The position numbers and the translations under genes were made by a program. The notes beneath the pieces are model-generated. The model searched no databases and was not told the origin of the DNA. It saw nothing but the letters and a program-made list of their open reading frames with translations. Positions 54,254 through 64,000 of a DNA stretch of 64,000 bases are shown here, in pieces. Source of the DNA: Bradyrhizobium barranii subsp. barranii (lineage in GTDB: Bacteria > Pseudomonadota > Alphaproteobacteria > Rhizobiales > Xanthobacteraceae); assembly GCF_017565645.3 (NCBI RefSeq), contig NZ_CP086136.1, positions 6,865,501 to 6,929,500 on the forward strand. Reading direction: 5' to 3'. Position 1 is the first letter of the stretch. Each line of letters begins with the position of its first letter.

Positions 54254-54352
54254 GTCATTCCGGGGCGCGCCACTTGGCGCGAGCCCGGAATCCATACTCC
54301 CGATCGTGGTTATGGATTCCGGGCTCGACGCTGCGCGTCGCCCCGGAATGAC
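54254..54352. repeat. Palindromic repeat, GTCATTCCGGGG family (complete)
   Basis: gtcattccggggcgcg and its complement ending ccccggaatgac, with inner attccgggctcg arms. It sits between coxD and coxE inside the operon. Confidence 0.85.
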
Positions 54353-54373
54353 GGGAGTACTAGTGACGCAAGA

Positions 54374-55282
54374 TCAATTCTCGCTCGTCGCTTCCTTCAG
54401 CACCTTTTGCAGGGTGTCGCCCTGCATGCGGGTGATGTCGTCCTGGTACTTGAGCAGCGCGCCCAGCGTGTCGCCGACCACTTGCGGGGTCAGCGAGCGG
54501 GCGTCGAGCTCCGACAGCGCGGTGGCCCAGTCGATGGTCTCGGCGACCCCCGGTGACTTGTAGAAATCCTGATTGCGCAACGCCTGGACGAAACGCACGA
54601 CCTGCTGCGACAGCTTGGCCGAGATGCCGGGCACGCGCGTCTTGACGATCGCGAGCTCGCGCTCGGCTTCGGGATAGTCGACCCAGTGATAGAGACAGCG
54701 CCGCTTCAGCGCGTCATGGATCTCGCGGGTGCGGTTGGAGGTGATGATGACGATCGGCGGATGCGGCGCCTTCACGGTGCCGAATTCGGGGATGGTCACC
54801 TGGAAGTCGCTGAGGATTTCGAGCAGATATGCCTCGAACGCCTCGTCGGCGCGGTCGAGCTCGTCGATCAGGAGCACCGGCGGCCCGGCGACGTCAGGCT
54901 CCAGCGCCTGGAGCAACGGCCGCTTGATCATGTAGCGGTCGGCGAAGATATCGGACGAGAGCTGATCGCGGTCGGTGTCGCCGGCGGCTTCCGCCATCCG
55001 GATCGCGATCATCTGCGCGGCGCTGTTCCACTCGTAGACGGCGGAGGAGACGTCGAGGCCCTCGTAGCACTGCAGGCGGATCAGCTTCCGCCCCAGCGCC
55101 GCCGACAGCACCTTGGCGATCTCGGTCTTGCCGACGCCGGCTTCGCCCTCCAGGAACAGCGGCCGGCCCATGCGCAGCGACAGATAGGTCACCGTCGCCA
55201 GCGACCGCTCCGCGAGATAACCGCGCGAAGTCAAGAGTTCGAGCATCGCATCGACCGATGCCGGCAGGGCCGTGAGAGTCAT
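54374..55282 (-). CDS. coxD: MoxR-family AAA+ ATPase (CoxD-like)
   Basis: 302 residues: Walker A LEGEAGVGKTEIAKVLSAAL, Walker B PVLLIDELDRADEAFEA, sensor 1 in IVIITSNRTREIHDAL and an arginine finger region RRCLYHWVDYPEAE. CoxD is the chaperone ATPase that sulfurates and copper-loads the CO dehydrogenase site with CoxE and CoxF. It lies downstream of coxM. Confidence 0.9.
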   Translation of the reverse strand: MTLTALPASVDAMLELLTSRGYLAERSLATVTYLSLRMGRPLFLEGEAGVGKTEIAKVLSAALGRKLIRLQCYEGLDVSSAVYEWNSAAQMIAIRMAEAAGDTDRDQLSSDIFADRYMIKRPLLQALEPDVAGPPVLLIDELDRADEAFEAYLLEILSDFQVTIPEFGTVKAPHPPIVIITSNRTREIHDALKRRCLYHWVDYPEAERELAIVKTRVPGISAKLSQQVVRFVQALRNQDFYKSPGVAETIDWATALSELDARSLTPQVVGDTLGALLKYQDDITRMQGDTLQKVLKEATSEN

Positions 55283-55344
55283 GAAAAAGCCAGTCTCGCT
55301 ACGCCCTCACCGGGGACAAGTTTGGGCCGAGGCGTGAGGTTCAC

Positions 55345-56151
55345 TCACTCCTTGGCGTTGGCGGCATCGAGGGCACGCCGCGTCAGCACCCCGATGAGAT
55401 GCGCACGGTATTCGGCGCTGCCGTGGATGTCGCTGTTAAGGCCTTCCGCCGGCACCTCGATGCCATCGAGCGCCTTCGCGGCGAAGCGCTTCTTCAGGGC
55501 TTCCTCGAACGCGGTGACGCGGAACACGCCTTCGGAGCCGGCACCGGTGACGGCAACGCGCACGTCCGAAGGACGCCGCGCCACGAACACGCCGACCAGC
55601 GCATAACGCGAAGCCTGATTGCGGAACTTGATGTAGGCCGCCTTCTTCGGCAGCGGGAACATCACCTTGGTGATGATCTCGTCGGCTTCGAGCGCCGTCG
55701 TGAACAGCCCCTGGAAATACTCTTCCGCCTTGAGGCGGCGCTTGTTGGTGACGATGGTGGCGCCGAGCGCGAGCACCGCGGCCGGATAGTCCGCGGTCGG
55801 ATCGTTGTTGGCGAGCGAGCCGCCGATCGTGCCCTTGTGGCGCACGGCGGGGTCGCCGATCTGGCTGGCAAGATTGGCCAGCGCCGGGATCGCCTCACCG
55901 ACGATCGCGGAGCTTGCGACCTCGGCATGCCTGGCGGTGGCGCCGATCACGAGCGCGCGGCCCTTCATCTCGATCGTGTTGAGCCCCTCGATGTGGGAGA
56001 GGTCGACCAGATGGGGCGGGCTCGCGAGACGCTGCTTCATGACGGGAATCAGCGTGTGGCCGCCGGCGATCACCTTGGCGTCTTCGTTCTTCACCAGGAG
56101 GTTGGCGGCCTGCCGCACGGTCCCGGGGCGATGATATTTGAATTCGTACAT
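55345..56151 (-). CDS. coxM: CO dehydrogenase/xanthine dehydrogenase-family FAD-binding subunit (CoxM-like)
   Basis: 268 residues: FAD-binding AGGHTLIPVMKQRLASP, GDPAVRHKGTIGGSLANNDP with the second flavin-contact loop, and the CO_deh_flav_C domain at the end. It transfers electrons from the 2Fe-2S subunit to the quinone pool or acceptor. Start at 56151 begins MYEFKYHRPGTV, the family start. The coxS gene ends only 32 bp upstream; a large-subunit gene is not between them. Confidence 0.92.
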   Translation of the reverse strand: MYEFKYHRPGTVRQAANLLVKNEDAKVIAGGHTLIPVMKQRLASPPHLVDLSHIEGLNTIEMKGRALVIGATARHAEVASSAIVGEAIPALANLASQIGDPAVRHKGTIGGSLANNDPTADYPAAVLALGATIVTNKRRLKAEEYFQGLFTTALEADEIITKVMFPLPKKAAYIKFRNQASRYALVGVFVARRPSDVRVAVTGAGSEGVFRVTAFEEALKKRFAAKALDGIEVPAEGLNSDIHGSAEYRAHLIGVLTRRALDAANAKE

Positions 56152-56183
56152 CTGAATGTCCTGATCGCAGAATGCGCGCGCGG

Positions 56184-56669
56184 TTAGGCGAGATCGGATT
56201 TCGCCATCGCCTTGGCGCCGGCGGAGATCGAAGCGACGATGTTCTGGTAGCCGGTGCAACGGCAGAGATTGCCATCCAGCTCCTCGCGGATGGTGTGGTC
56301 GTCGAGCTCGTGGCCCTTGCGATGGACGATGTCGATCGCCGTCATGATCATGCCCGGCGTGCAGAAGCCGCACTGCAGGCCATGGTGCTCGCGGAAGGCC
56401 TCCTGCATCGGATGCAGCGGAGCGCCGTCGGCGGCCAGTCCCTCGATCGTCTTGACCTCGTGGCCGTCGGCCATCACGGCCAGCGTGGTGCAGGACTTCA
56501 CGGCCTTGCCGTCGAGATGCACGACACAGGCGCCGCACTGCGAGGTGTCGCAGCCGACATGCGTGCCGGTCAGGCGCAGATTCTCGCGCAGGAACTGCAC
56601 CAGAAGGGTGCGGGGATCGACGTTGGCCGTGACAGGATTGCCGTTCACGATGAGGGAGATTTTTGCCAT
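56184..56669 (-). CDS. coxS: [2Fe-2S] subunit of CO dehydrogenase-type enzyme (CoxS-like)
   Basis: 161 residues with both clusters: the plant-type site [20 protein letters not shown] followed by SC, and the second site [10 protein letters not shown] with [10 protein letters not shown]. It passes electrons from the Mo site to FAD. ATG 56669 ([10 protein letters not shown]) is preferred over GTG 56675. It is followed by coxM. Confidence 0.93.
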   Translation of the reverse strand: MAKISLIVNGNPVTANVDPRTLLVQFLRENLRLTGTHVGCDTSQCGACVVHLDGKAVKSCTTLAVMADGHEVKTIEGLAADGAPLHPMQEAFREHHGLQCGFCTPGMIMTAIDIVHRKGHELDDHTIREELDGNLCRCTGYQNIVASISAGAKAMAKSDLA

Positions 56670-56804
56670 AAGCACTCTCTATCAGCGCCCCGACGGGTCC
56701 CGTCGAAGCGGTTCTTATAATTATTCCAACCCATCATATGGGCCATTATGCCCGGGGGCAACATCGCCCCGGACGCAAGGCGCCATGCCGAAAGGCGATA
56801 GCCT

Positions 56805-57251
56805 TCAGCCCTGTACCGCCTTGGCGAAGTTCGCGAAAAATTCGTCGGCCAGTTTCTTGGCGGCGCCGTTGATGAGGCGCTGGCCGAGCTGCGCCAACTT
56901 GCCGCCGATCTGCGCCTCGACCTCGTAGGAGAGCAGCGTACCGCCGTCCTTCTCCGCGAGCTTGACCACGGCGCCGCCCTTGGCGAAGCCGGCGACCCCG
57001 CCCTCGCCTTCGCCGGAGATTTTGTAGCCGTTCGGCGGGTCGAGGTCACTCAGCGTCACCTTGCCCTTGAAGCGCGCCGACACCGGCCCGACCTTCATTT
57101 TCGCCGTCGCGCGAAAGCCGCCGTCGTCGGTCTTTTCCAGCTCCTCGCAGCCGGGGATGCAGGCCTTCAGCACCTCGGGATTGTTGAGCTTCTCCCACAC
57201 GGCCTCGCGCGGCGCCGCAAGCTGGACTTCGCCGTTCATCGTCATGGCCAT
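56805..57251 (-). CDS. coxG: CoxG-like carbon monoxide dehydrogenase subunit G
   Basis: 148 residues, an SRPBCC/CoxG domain from the start (MNGEVQLAAPREAVWEKLNN, ACIPGCEELEKTDDGGFR, LSYEVEAQIGGKLAQLGQRL). CoxG anchors or delivers the enzyme to the membrane in Oligotropha. GGGAGG precedes the ATG. It heads the minus-strand cox operon, 135 bp before coxS. Confidence 0.9.
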   Translation of the reverse strand: MAMTMNGEVQLAAPREAVWEKLNNPEVLKACIPGCEELEKTDDGGFRATAKMKVGPVSARFKGKVTLSDLDPPNGYKISGEGEGGVAGFAKGGAVVKLAEKDGGTLLSYEVEAQIGGKLAQLGQRLINGAAKKLADEFFANFAKAVQG

Positions 57252-57420
57252 GGGGTACCTCCCGGATGCTTCACTATATGCTGCTCAAGTAACGCACGGA
57301 GGCCGCAAAGGAAAGGGCACCCCCCGGCCACGTGCAATGCATATTCGCAACTGCAAAAAGCTTTGCGCCGATGGTTTGGGATTGGCAGAGCCGGGGCATG
57401 GTGATTAGGTCCCGCGCAAC

Positions 57421-58776
57421 ATGAGCACAGCCCTCTCCCCCCTGCTCGCGCCGATGCTGTCGAGCGCAGCCATGCGCGCGGTCTGCGACGACCGGTCAAC
57501 CCTCCAGAACATGCTCGATTTCGAGGCAGCCCTGGCACGCGCCGAGGCCGCCACGGATGTGATTCCCGCATCCGCGGTGGGCCCGATCGAAGCCGCGTGC
57601 AAGGCCGATAGCTTTGACATGGCCGCTCTGGGCGAGGCCGCGACGCGATCCGGCAATCTCGCGATTCCCCTGGTCAAGGCGCTCACGGCCAATGTCGGCA
57701 AGGCCGATGCGGAGGCCGCGCGCTACATCCATTGGGGCGCGACGAGCCAGGATGTCATCGACACCGCGACCATGCTCACGCTTCGCGCCGGCATCGATGC
57801 ACTCGATGCCGATCTCAGCCGCGCCATCAAGGGCTTTGCCGCCCTGGCGCGGAGCCATCGCAACACCGCCATGGTGGCACGGACCTGGCTCCAGCACGCG
57901 CTGCCGATGCCGTTCGGCCTGAAGGCTGCGGAATACGCATCGAGCCTCGCCCGCGCCCGCTGCCGCCTGCGGCGGCTCTCCCGCGAGGGCCTTGCGCTGC
58001 AATTCGGCGGCGCGGCCGGCACGCTCGCGGCCCTCGGCGACAAGGGGCTCGTCGTTGCAGAGCGATTGGCGCAGGAGCTCAACCTGCCGCTGCCGGAAGC
58101 GCCCTGGCACACCCATCGCGACCGGATCGCGGAAGCCGCATCATGCTTTGCGATTCTCGCCGGAAGCTGCGGCAAGATCGCGCGCGACGTCTCGCTGATG
58201 ATGCAGACCGATGTTGGCGAAGCGTTCGAGCCTGCCGGCGAAGGCCGCGGCGGCTCCTCGACCATGCCGCACAAGCGCAATCCGGTCGCGGCCGCCAGCG
58301 CGCTGGGCTGCGCAACCATGGCCCCGCAGCTCGCCGCGACGATCTTTGCAGCCCAGGTGCAGGACCACGAACGCAGCGCCGGCCCTTGGCACGCGGAATG
58401 GCCGACGCTGCCGCAATTGATGCTGGTCGCCTCGGGCGCGCTCGCCGCCATCGTCGACATCGCGGAGGGCCTCGACGTCGATGCCGCGCGCATGCGCAGC
58501 AACCTCGATGCGACGCATGGGCTCATCATGGCGGAGGCGGTCACCTTTGCGCTGGCCGACAAGATCGGCAAGAGCGATGCGCATCATCTGATCGAGGCCG
58601 CCAGCAAGCGCGCGGTCGCCGAGAAGAAGCATCTGCGCGATGTGCTGTCGGCCGATTCGCAGGTCACGGCGCATCTTTCGCCGGAAAAAATTGCGGCATT
58701 GTTCGAGCCGATGGCCTATCAAGGGGCTTCCCAAGCCCTGATCGACCGGCTGCTCGACAGCCTCGAGCGCGACTGA
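57421..58776 (+). CDS. pcaB: 3-carboxy-cis,cis-muconate cycloisomerase
   Basis: 451 residues of the fumarase/aspartase superfamily with GRGGSSTMPHKRNPVAAASA, the signature loop with the catalytic Ser, and HWGATSQDVIDTATM, which matches PcaB. It lactonises 3-carboxymuconate to 4-carboxymuconolactone in the protocatechuate branch. pcaD follows after 16 bp. The structural genes pcaGH and the pcaQ regulator are not in this window. Confidence 0.94.
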   Translation: MSTALSPLLAPMLSSAAMRAVCDDRSTLQNMLDFEAALARAEAATDVIPASAVGPIEAACKADSFDMAALGEAATRSGNLAIPLVKALTANVGKADAEAARYIHWGATSQDVIDTATMLTLRAGIDALDADLSRAIKGFAALARSHRNTAMVARTWLQHALPMPFGLKAAEYASSLARARCRLRRLSREGLALQFGGAAGTLAALGDKGLVVAERLAQELNLPLPEAPWHTHRDRIAEAASCFAILAGSCGKIARDVSLMMQTDVGEAFEPAGEGRGGSSTMPHKRNPVAAASALGCATMAPQLAATIFAAQVQDHERSAGPWHAEWPTLPQLMLVASGALAAIVDIAEGLDVDAARMRSNLDATHGLIMAEAVTFALADKIGKSDAHHLIEAASKRAVAEKKHLRDVLSADSQVTAHLSPEKIAALFEPMAYQGASQALIDRLLDSLERD

Positions 58777-58792
58777 AACGGAGACGCCCAGC

Positions 58793-59575
58793 ATGCCCAT
58801 GATCGATGCCGACGGTTGCCTGATCAACGTCTCCGTCGAGGGCCGCGACGGCGGGCCGACGCTGATGCTGTCTAATTCGCTCGGCTGCACGCTGCAGATG
58901 TGGGAGCCGCAGATGAAGGCGCTGACGCAGGTGTTCCGCGTCATCCGCTATGACCGCCGCGGCCACGGCAAGTCCAACGTTCCGCCTGCCCCCTATACGA
59001 TGGAGCGCTTCGGCCGCGACGTGCTGGCAATCCTCGACGACCTCAACATCGAGAAGGTGCATTGGTGCGGCCTGTCGATGGGCGGCATGGTCGGGCAATG
59101 GTTAGGGGCCAATGCGCCGGAGCGCTTCGGCAAGCTCATCCTCGCCAACACCTCCTGCTACTACGCCGAGCCGACCAAATGGCTGGAGCGCATCGACGCC
59201 GTGAAGAAGGGCGGCATCGCGGCGGTGGCCGATGCCGTGATCGCGGGCTGGCTGACCCAGGATTTCCGCGAGCGTGAGCCGCAGATCACGGCGAAGATGA
59301 AGTCGATGCTGCTCGCCTCCCCCGTCGAGGGCTATCTCGCCTGCTGCGAGGCGCTGTCGACGCTCGATCAGCGCGAGATGCTCGCCAAGATCAAGAGCCC
59401 GACGCTGGTGATCGCCGGCCGCCACGACATGGCGACGCCGATCTCGGCGGGTGAATTGATCCGCTCCAACATTCCCGGCGCCAGCATGACCATCATCGAC
59501 GCCGCTCACATTTCCAATGTCGAGCAGCCGCACGCCTTCACCGACGCGGTGGTGGGTTTCCTGACGCAACGCTAA
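58793..59575 (+). CDS. pcaD: 3-oxoadipate enol-lactonase
   Basis: 260 residues, alpha/beta-hydrolase with nucleophile Ser in HWCGLSMGGMVGQWLG, acid Asp in VIAGRHDMATP and base His in IDAAHISNVEQP. It hydrolyses 3-oxoadipate enol-lactone to 3-oxoadipate. It lies in the pcaBDC operon. Confidence 0.94.
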   Translation: MPMIDADGCLINVSVEGRDGGPTLMLSNSLGCTLQMWEPQMKALTQVFRVIRYDRRGHGKSNVPPAPYTMERFGRDVLAILDDLNIEKVHWCGLSMGGMVGQWLGANAPERFGKLILANTSCYYAEPTKWLERIDAVKKGGIAAVADAVIAGWLTQDFREREPQITAKMKSMLLASPVEGYLACCEALSTLDQREMLAKIKSPTLVIAGRHDMATPISAGELIRSNIPGASMTIIDAAHISNVEQPHAFTDAVVGFLTQR

Positions 59576-59583
59576 CCACGGCC

Positions 59584-59700
59584 GTCATTGCGAGGAGCGT
59601 AGCGACGAAGCAATCCAGACTGCCTCCGCGGAAAGATTCTGGATTGCTTCGCTTCCGCCTTCGCTCTTCGAGCTTCGGCGGACAAGCCGCTCGCAATGAC
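59584..59700. repeat. Palindromic repeat, GTCATTGCGAG family (complete)
   Basis: Begins gtcattgcgaggagcgtag and ends gctcgcaatgac, enclosing gaagcaatccaga/tctggattgcttc. It separates pcaD from pcaC inside the operon; its end supplies bases just before the pcaC ribosome-binding site. Confidence 0.85.
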
Positions 59701-59716
59701 GAAGGAGGAAATACAA

Positions 59717-60109
59717 ATGGACGACCAGAAACGCCGCGATGCCGGCATGAATGTGCGCCGGAAGGTTTTGGGCAATGCCTGGGTCGACAAGTCGATCGCG
59801 GGCCGCAACGCCTTCAACACCGACTTCCAGGACATGATCACGCGCTACGCCTGGGGCGAGATCTGGACGCGGCCGCATTTCGACGAGCGTACGCGGCGCG
59901 TGCTCGTGATCGGCACCATGGTCGCGCTGGGGCAATGGGACGAATTCCGCCTGCATGTGCGCGCGGCGCTCGCCGAGGGCGGCTTCACCCCCGACGACAT
60001 CAAGGAAATCCTGCTTCAGCAGGCAATCTATTGTGGCGTGCCGGCGGCGAACCACGCCGTCAAGGAAGCCTCAGCCATTGTGCAGGAGCTCGGCCTGCTC
60101 AAGAGCTAG
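59717..60109 (+). CDS. pcaC: 4-carboxymuconolactone decarboxylase
   Basis: 130 residues: VLGNAWVDKSIAGRNAFNTD, YAWGEIWTRPHFDERTR, and RLHVRAALAEGGFTPDDIKE are PcaC hallmarks. It decarboxylates the lactone to 3-oxoadipate enol-lactone, the substrate of PcaD. AAGGAGG lies nine bases before ATG 59717. Its 3' end overlaps a convergent gene by 39 bp. Confidence 0.95.
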   Translation: MDDQKRRDAGMNVRRKVLGNAWVDKSIAGRNAFNTDFQDMITRYAWGEIWTRPHFDERTRRVLVIGTMVALGQWDEFRLHVRAALAEGGFTPDDIKEILLQQAIYCGVPAANHAVKEASAIVQELGLLKS

Positions 60110-60607
60110 CGGCGCGGCGGTCTCGACGGTCTCCCGAACGTCCTTGGGCGCCGGCGCGGGCCGTTCGATCACCACCACGATGGCAGCGCCGAGCAGCAGC
60201 AGGAGCTCGGTGGCATGCAGCCGGAGCGCGGCCATCTCGCCGACCTTCGAGGCCATCAACATGCTCGTAAACGAGATGAGGCTGCCGATCGCAAGCGCAA
60301 TGCCGAGCGCCTCGTCGCTGCCGCCATTCTTGCGGACGCGGGGAATGCAAAGAAGCGCGAGATAGATGGCAAAGAACGCCACCACCGTCAGCCGGCCCAG
60401 CGCCAGTAGCCAGGCGGCACGCACTGTGCTCATCCCCGCCATCTGAAGATGGTCGCTGAGGAACAGCGCCACCGCGACACTCGGCCGCTCGTAGAGGCCG
60501 TGCACCGGTGCCACCATGATGTTGAAGGCCACGAGCGTCCAGGCCGGGATGAAATAGGCCGCCAGCAGGGCGCCGTTGACCGAACCGATCCGCCAATTCC
60601 TGAACAT
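60071..60607 (-). CDS. Hypothetical inner-membrane protein
   Basis: 178 residues from ATG 60607 with four to five hydrophobic helices (ALLAAYFIPAWTLVAFNIMV, LTVVAFFAIYLALLCI, ATELLLLLGAAIVVVI). No family recognised with confidence. The stop codon falls inside the 3' end of pcaC, so the two genes converge with a 39-bp overlap. Confidence 0.65.
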   Translation of the reverse strand: MFRNWRIGSVNGALLAAYFIPAWTLVAFNIMVAPVHGLYERPSVAVALFLSDHLQMAGMSTVRAAWLLALGRLTVVAFFAIYLALLCIPRVRKNGGSDEALGIALAIGSLISFTSMLMASKVGEMAALRLHATELLLLLGAAIVVVIERPAPAPKDVRETVETAAPLALEQAELLHNG

Positions 60608-60744
60608 GCCGCTTCCCGCTTCGCTCGCTGCGCGCCTTCCATGGAAAGGCTTTGCCGAGGAGCTAACTCGCATCAGACCATGGCGGCAATTTAAACCCTT
60701 TGTTTACCTTAACTGGCCCGCCGGTCGTCGCGCCCACGGAAAAA

Positions 60745-60766
60745 GGCCCCGCCTCCCGGCGGGGCC
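60745..60766 (-). terminator. Terminator of the PGQ-rich micro-protein gene
   Basis: ggccccgcc / ggcggggcc stem with a short loop, followed on the minus strand by a T run (the plus-strand aaaaa at 60740-60744), about 25 bp past the stop codon. Confidence 0.8.
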
Positions 60767-60789
60767 CTCTTCGCGTCTAGGCTCCGAAA

Positions 60790-60960
60790 CTACTTGTCCT
60801 GACCGTGCTGGCCGCCCTGTTGCTGGCCGGGCTTCTCGCCCTGGCGCTGCGGATCCTGCTGCTGCTGTCCGGGTTTCTGCCCGCCACCCTGCTGCTGCCC
60901 GGGTTTCTGGCCGGGGTTCTGAGTCTGCTGGCCCGGATTCTGATCTTGCTGCTTCGACAT
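60790..60960 (-). CDS. Small Gln/Pro/Gly-rich protein (56 residues)
   Basis: ATG at 60960 to TAG at 60790. The product is nearly all Gln, Gly, Pro, Lys, Asn: repeats of NPGQ and KPGQQQ, no hydrophobic core, so it should be disordered. A purine-rich aaggga lies about ten bases upstream and a clean terminator follows, supporting real expression. No function known. The repetitive region 60799-60955 codes for it. Confidence 0.65.
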   Translation of the reverse strand: MSKQQDQNPGQQTQNPGQKPGQQQGGGQKPGQQQQDPQRQGEKPGQQQGGQHGQDK

Positions 60961-61247
60961 TTGGGGGAACTCCCTTGTTGGACCTCAGAGAAGAGACAAC
61001 GGCCGGGATTTAGTTTGGTTGCTTTGCGGAACCCGGTTCCTCGCACCTGCGGAACCGAAATGACGTCCGTAACGAAATGACCACTGTACAAGCCTTTGTG
61101 CCGAGGCATGGCCAGTTGCAGCCGCCAGTTCCCTCCTGTTACAAAACGGGAAGAATGCTTAGGGGCTGCCGGGGCCCGAGAAGAAACTCGCAGAAACTCT
61201 CTCTCGAAGAGCTCCCTTTGAGCCGCGTCAGGTGGTAACGGCAGCCC

Positions 61248-62165
61248 ATGGATTATTTCGCCCAGCAGCTCATCAACGGTCTCGTTCTGGGCTCGATCTA
61301 CGGCCTGATTGCCATCGGCTATACGATGGTCTACGGCATCGTCGGCATGATCAATTTCGCCCATGGCGATGTCTTCATGATCGGCGGCTTCATCGCCCTG
61401 ATCACCTTCCTGATCCTGATCTCGCTCGGCCTGACCGCGATCCCGGTGATCCTGCTGGTGGTGCTGCTGGTGTCGATGGCGATCACCGCGCTCTATGGCT
61501 GGACCATCGAGCGCATCGCCTACCGGCCCCTGCGTCATTCCTTCCGCCTCGCCCCGATGCTGTCGGCGATCGGCATGTCCTTCGTCCTGACGAATTACTC
61601 GCAGGTGGCGCAGGGCGCCCGCGTCAAGCCGATCCCGCCGTTCATCACCGGCGGCTATACGCTGCACGAAAGCGCGGACGGTTTTGTGATCCAGCTCTCC
61701 AACATCCAGATCATGGTGGTTCTCACCACCATCGTGCTGCTTGGGATCTTCACCTGGCTGGTGTCGCGCACCCGGCTCGGCCGCGACATGCGGGCCTGCG
61801 AGCAGGACCAGACCATGGCGGCGCTGCTCGGCGTCAACGTCGACCGCACCATCTCCATGACCTTCGTGATCGGCGCCGCACTCGCCGCGGTCGCGGGCCT
61901 GATGTACCTGCTCTATTACGGCCTGGTGGATTTCTTCATGGGCTTCGTCGCCGGCATCAAGGCGTTCACCGCGGCGGTGCTCGGCGGCATCGGCTCGCTG
62001 CCTGGCGCCATGCTGGGCGGTCTCGCGATCGGCCTGATCGAGACGTTCTGGTCGGCCTATTTCTCGGTCGAGTACAAGGACGTCGCGGCGTTCTCGATCC
62101 TGATCGTCGTGCTGATCTTCATGCCGACCGGCCTGCTTGGCCGTCCCGAAGTCGAAAAAGTCTGA
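61248..62165 (+). CDS. livH: Branched-chain amino-acid ABC permease LivH
   Basis: 305 residues, eight helices, starting MDYFAQQLINGLVLGSIYGL, the LivH N-terminus, with RACEQDQTMAALLGVNVDRT as cytoplasmic EAA loop and GIKAFTAAVLGGIGSLPGAM. It forms the import channel with LivM. The gene heads the second liv operon of the window; 287 bp lie upstream without a gene. Confidence 0.95.
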   Translation: MDYFAQQLINGLVLGSIYGLIAIGYTMVYGIVGMINFAHGDVFMIGGFIALITFLILISLGLTAIPVILLVVLLVSMAITALYGWTIERIAYRPLRHSFRLAPMLSAIGMSFVLTNYSQVAQGARVKPIPPFITGGYTLHESADGFVIQLSNIQIMVVLTTIVLLGIFTWLVSRTRLGRDMRACEQDQTMAALLGVNVDRTISMTFVIGAALAAVAGLMYLLYYGLVDFFMGFVAGIKAFTAAVLGGIGSLPGAMLGGLAIGLIETFWSAYFSVEYKDVAAFSILIVVLIFMPTGLLGRPEVEKV

Positions 62166-62175
62166 CGGTCGCCGC

Positions 62176-63491
<1,316 letters not shown>

Positions 63492-63495
<4 letters not shown>

Positions 63496-64000
63496 GCGGC
63501 GACAAGATTAGCGACAAGATTCTTGGCGTCGATCGGCTGACCATGCGCTTCGGCGGCATCGTCGCCGTGCAGGATCTTTCATTCGCTGCCGAGCGGAAGA
63601 AGATCACCGCGCTGATCGGGCCGAACGGCGCCGGCAAGACCACCGTGTTCAACTGCATCACCGGCTTCTACAAGCCGAGCGGCGGCGCCATTCGCCTCAC
63701 CCATGACGACGGCAAGGTGATTGCGCTGGAGCGGCTGAACGATTTCCGCATCGCCAAGCAGGCCAAGGTGGCGCGCACCTTCCAGAACATCCGCCTGTTT
63801 CCCGGCATGACAGCGCTGGAAAACCTGATGGTGGCGCAGCACAACGCGTTGATGCGCGCCTCCGGCTTCACCTTTCTCGGCCTCATCGGTGCGCCCGGCT
63901 ACCGCGACGCCGAAAAGCGCGCGATCGACCTCGCCACCGACTGGCTGAAGCGGGTCAATTTGCTCGACCGCGCCGACGATGCCGCCGGCAATTTCGCCTA
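63492..64000 (+). CDS. livG: Branched-chain amino-acid ABC transporter ATPase LivG (cut by window end)
   Basis: Starts at 63492 overlapping livM by four bases (ATGA) and runs past the window end; 169 residues are visible. Walker A is ALIGPNGAGKTTVFNCITGF and the Q-loop VARTFQNIRLFPGMT; the signature and Walker B are outside. It supplies energy for the LivHM channel. Confidence 0.94.

Overview
The window is a high-GC alphaproteobacterial chromosome segment. Gene content (CIRCE-controlled groESL next to usg, protocatechuate-branch pca genes, several branched-chain amino-acid-type ABC transporters, an aerobic CO-dehydrogenase accessory cluster) and many short palindromic intergenic repeats point to the Bradyrhizobium/Rhodopseudomonas group. 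This placement is inference from gene families; no rRNA is present.

Layout. 1-6.6 kb: end of an AhpD-like protein, the proteasome-like peptidase Anbu, an SDR, an AT-richer orphan, an MFS pump, a nucleoside transporter, a cupin with a histone-like tail, and usg. 6.9-9.06 kb: CIRCE-groES-groEL-terminator. 9-12 kb: Sel1-like secreted protein, signal peptidase I, slipin. 12.0-12.6 kb: gene-free stretch with two degenerate tRNA-like sequences. 12.6-16.4 kb: LysR, cysteine hydrolase, and a glutathione S-transferase gene split by an intact IS110-type element. 16.5-17.8 kb: secreted caspase-like protein. 17.9-26.6 kb: a minus-strand operon (substrate-binding protein, two permeases, two normal ATPases, one ATPase lacking its signature region, aldehyde dehydrogenase), divergent from an RpiR regulator and an SDR. 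The aldehyde dehydrogenase carries two compensating frameshifts.

26.6-36 kb: L,D-transpeptidase-like DUF2778 protein, a FecR-domain protein paired with a CHASE2 adenylate cyclase behind a perfect palindrome, a polyprenyl-sugar glycosyltransferase pair, small exported proteins, and a DUF72-DUF488 pair. 36-40.2 kb: GntR-MFS-Tat amidohydrolase-PhzF, a probable catabolic operon. 40.2-45.7 kb: a second class III cyclase and a TetR-HlyD-ABC exporter operon with a perfect palindromic operator. 45.7-47.5 kb: ArsR-SRPBCC-GFA operon and a DUF4189 protein. 47.8-50.3 kb: an AT-richer membrane-anchored patatin-like hydrolase. 50.4-57.3 kb: coxG-S-M-D-E, split xdhC and a molybdopterin-binding/MocA fusion, with no catalytic coxL. 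57.4-60.1 kb: pcaB-pcaD-pcaC. 60.1-61 kb: membrane protein and a Gln/Pro/Gly-rich micro-protein. 61.2-64 kb: a second liv transporter running off the window.

The genes are mostly ordinary soil-bacterium transport and catabolism modules. I found no CRISPR array, prophage or defence island. The least ordinary items are the signature-less ABC ATPase, the tRNA-like pair, the FecR/CHASE2 cyclase pair, the membrane patatin, the cox cluster without coxL and the doubly frameshifted dehydrogenase.
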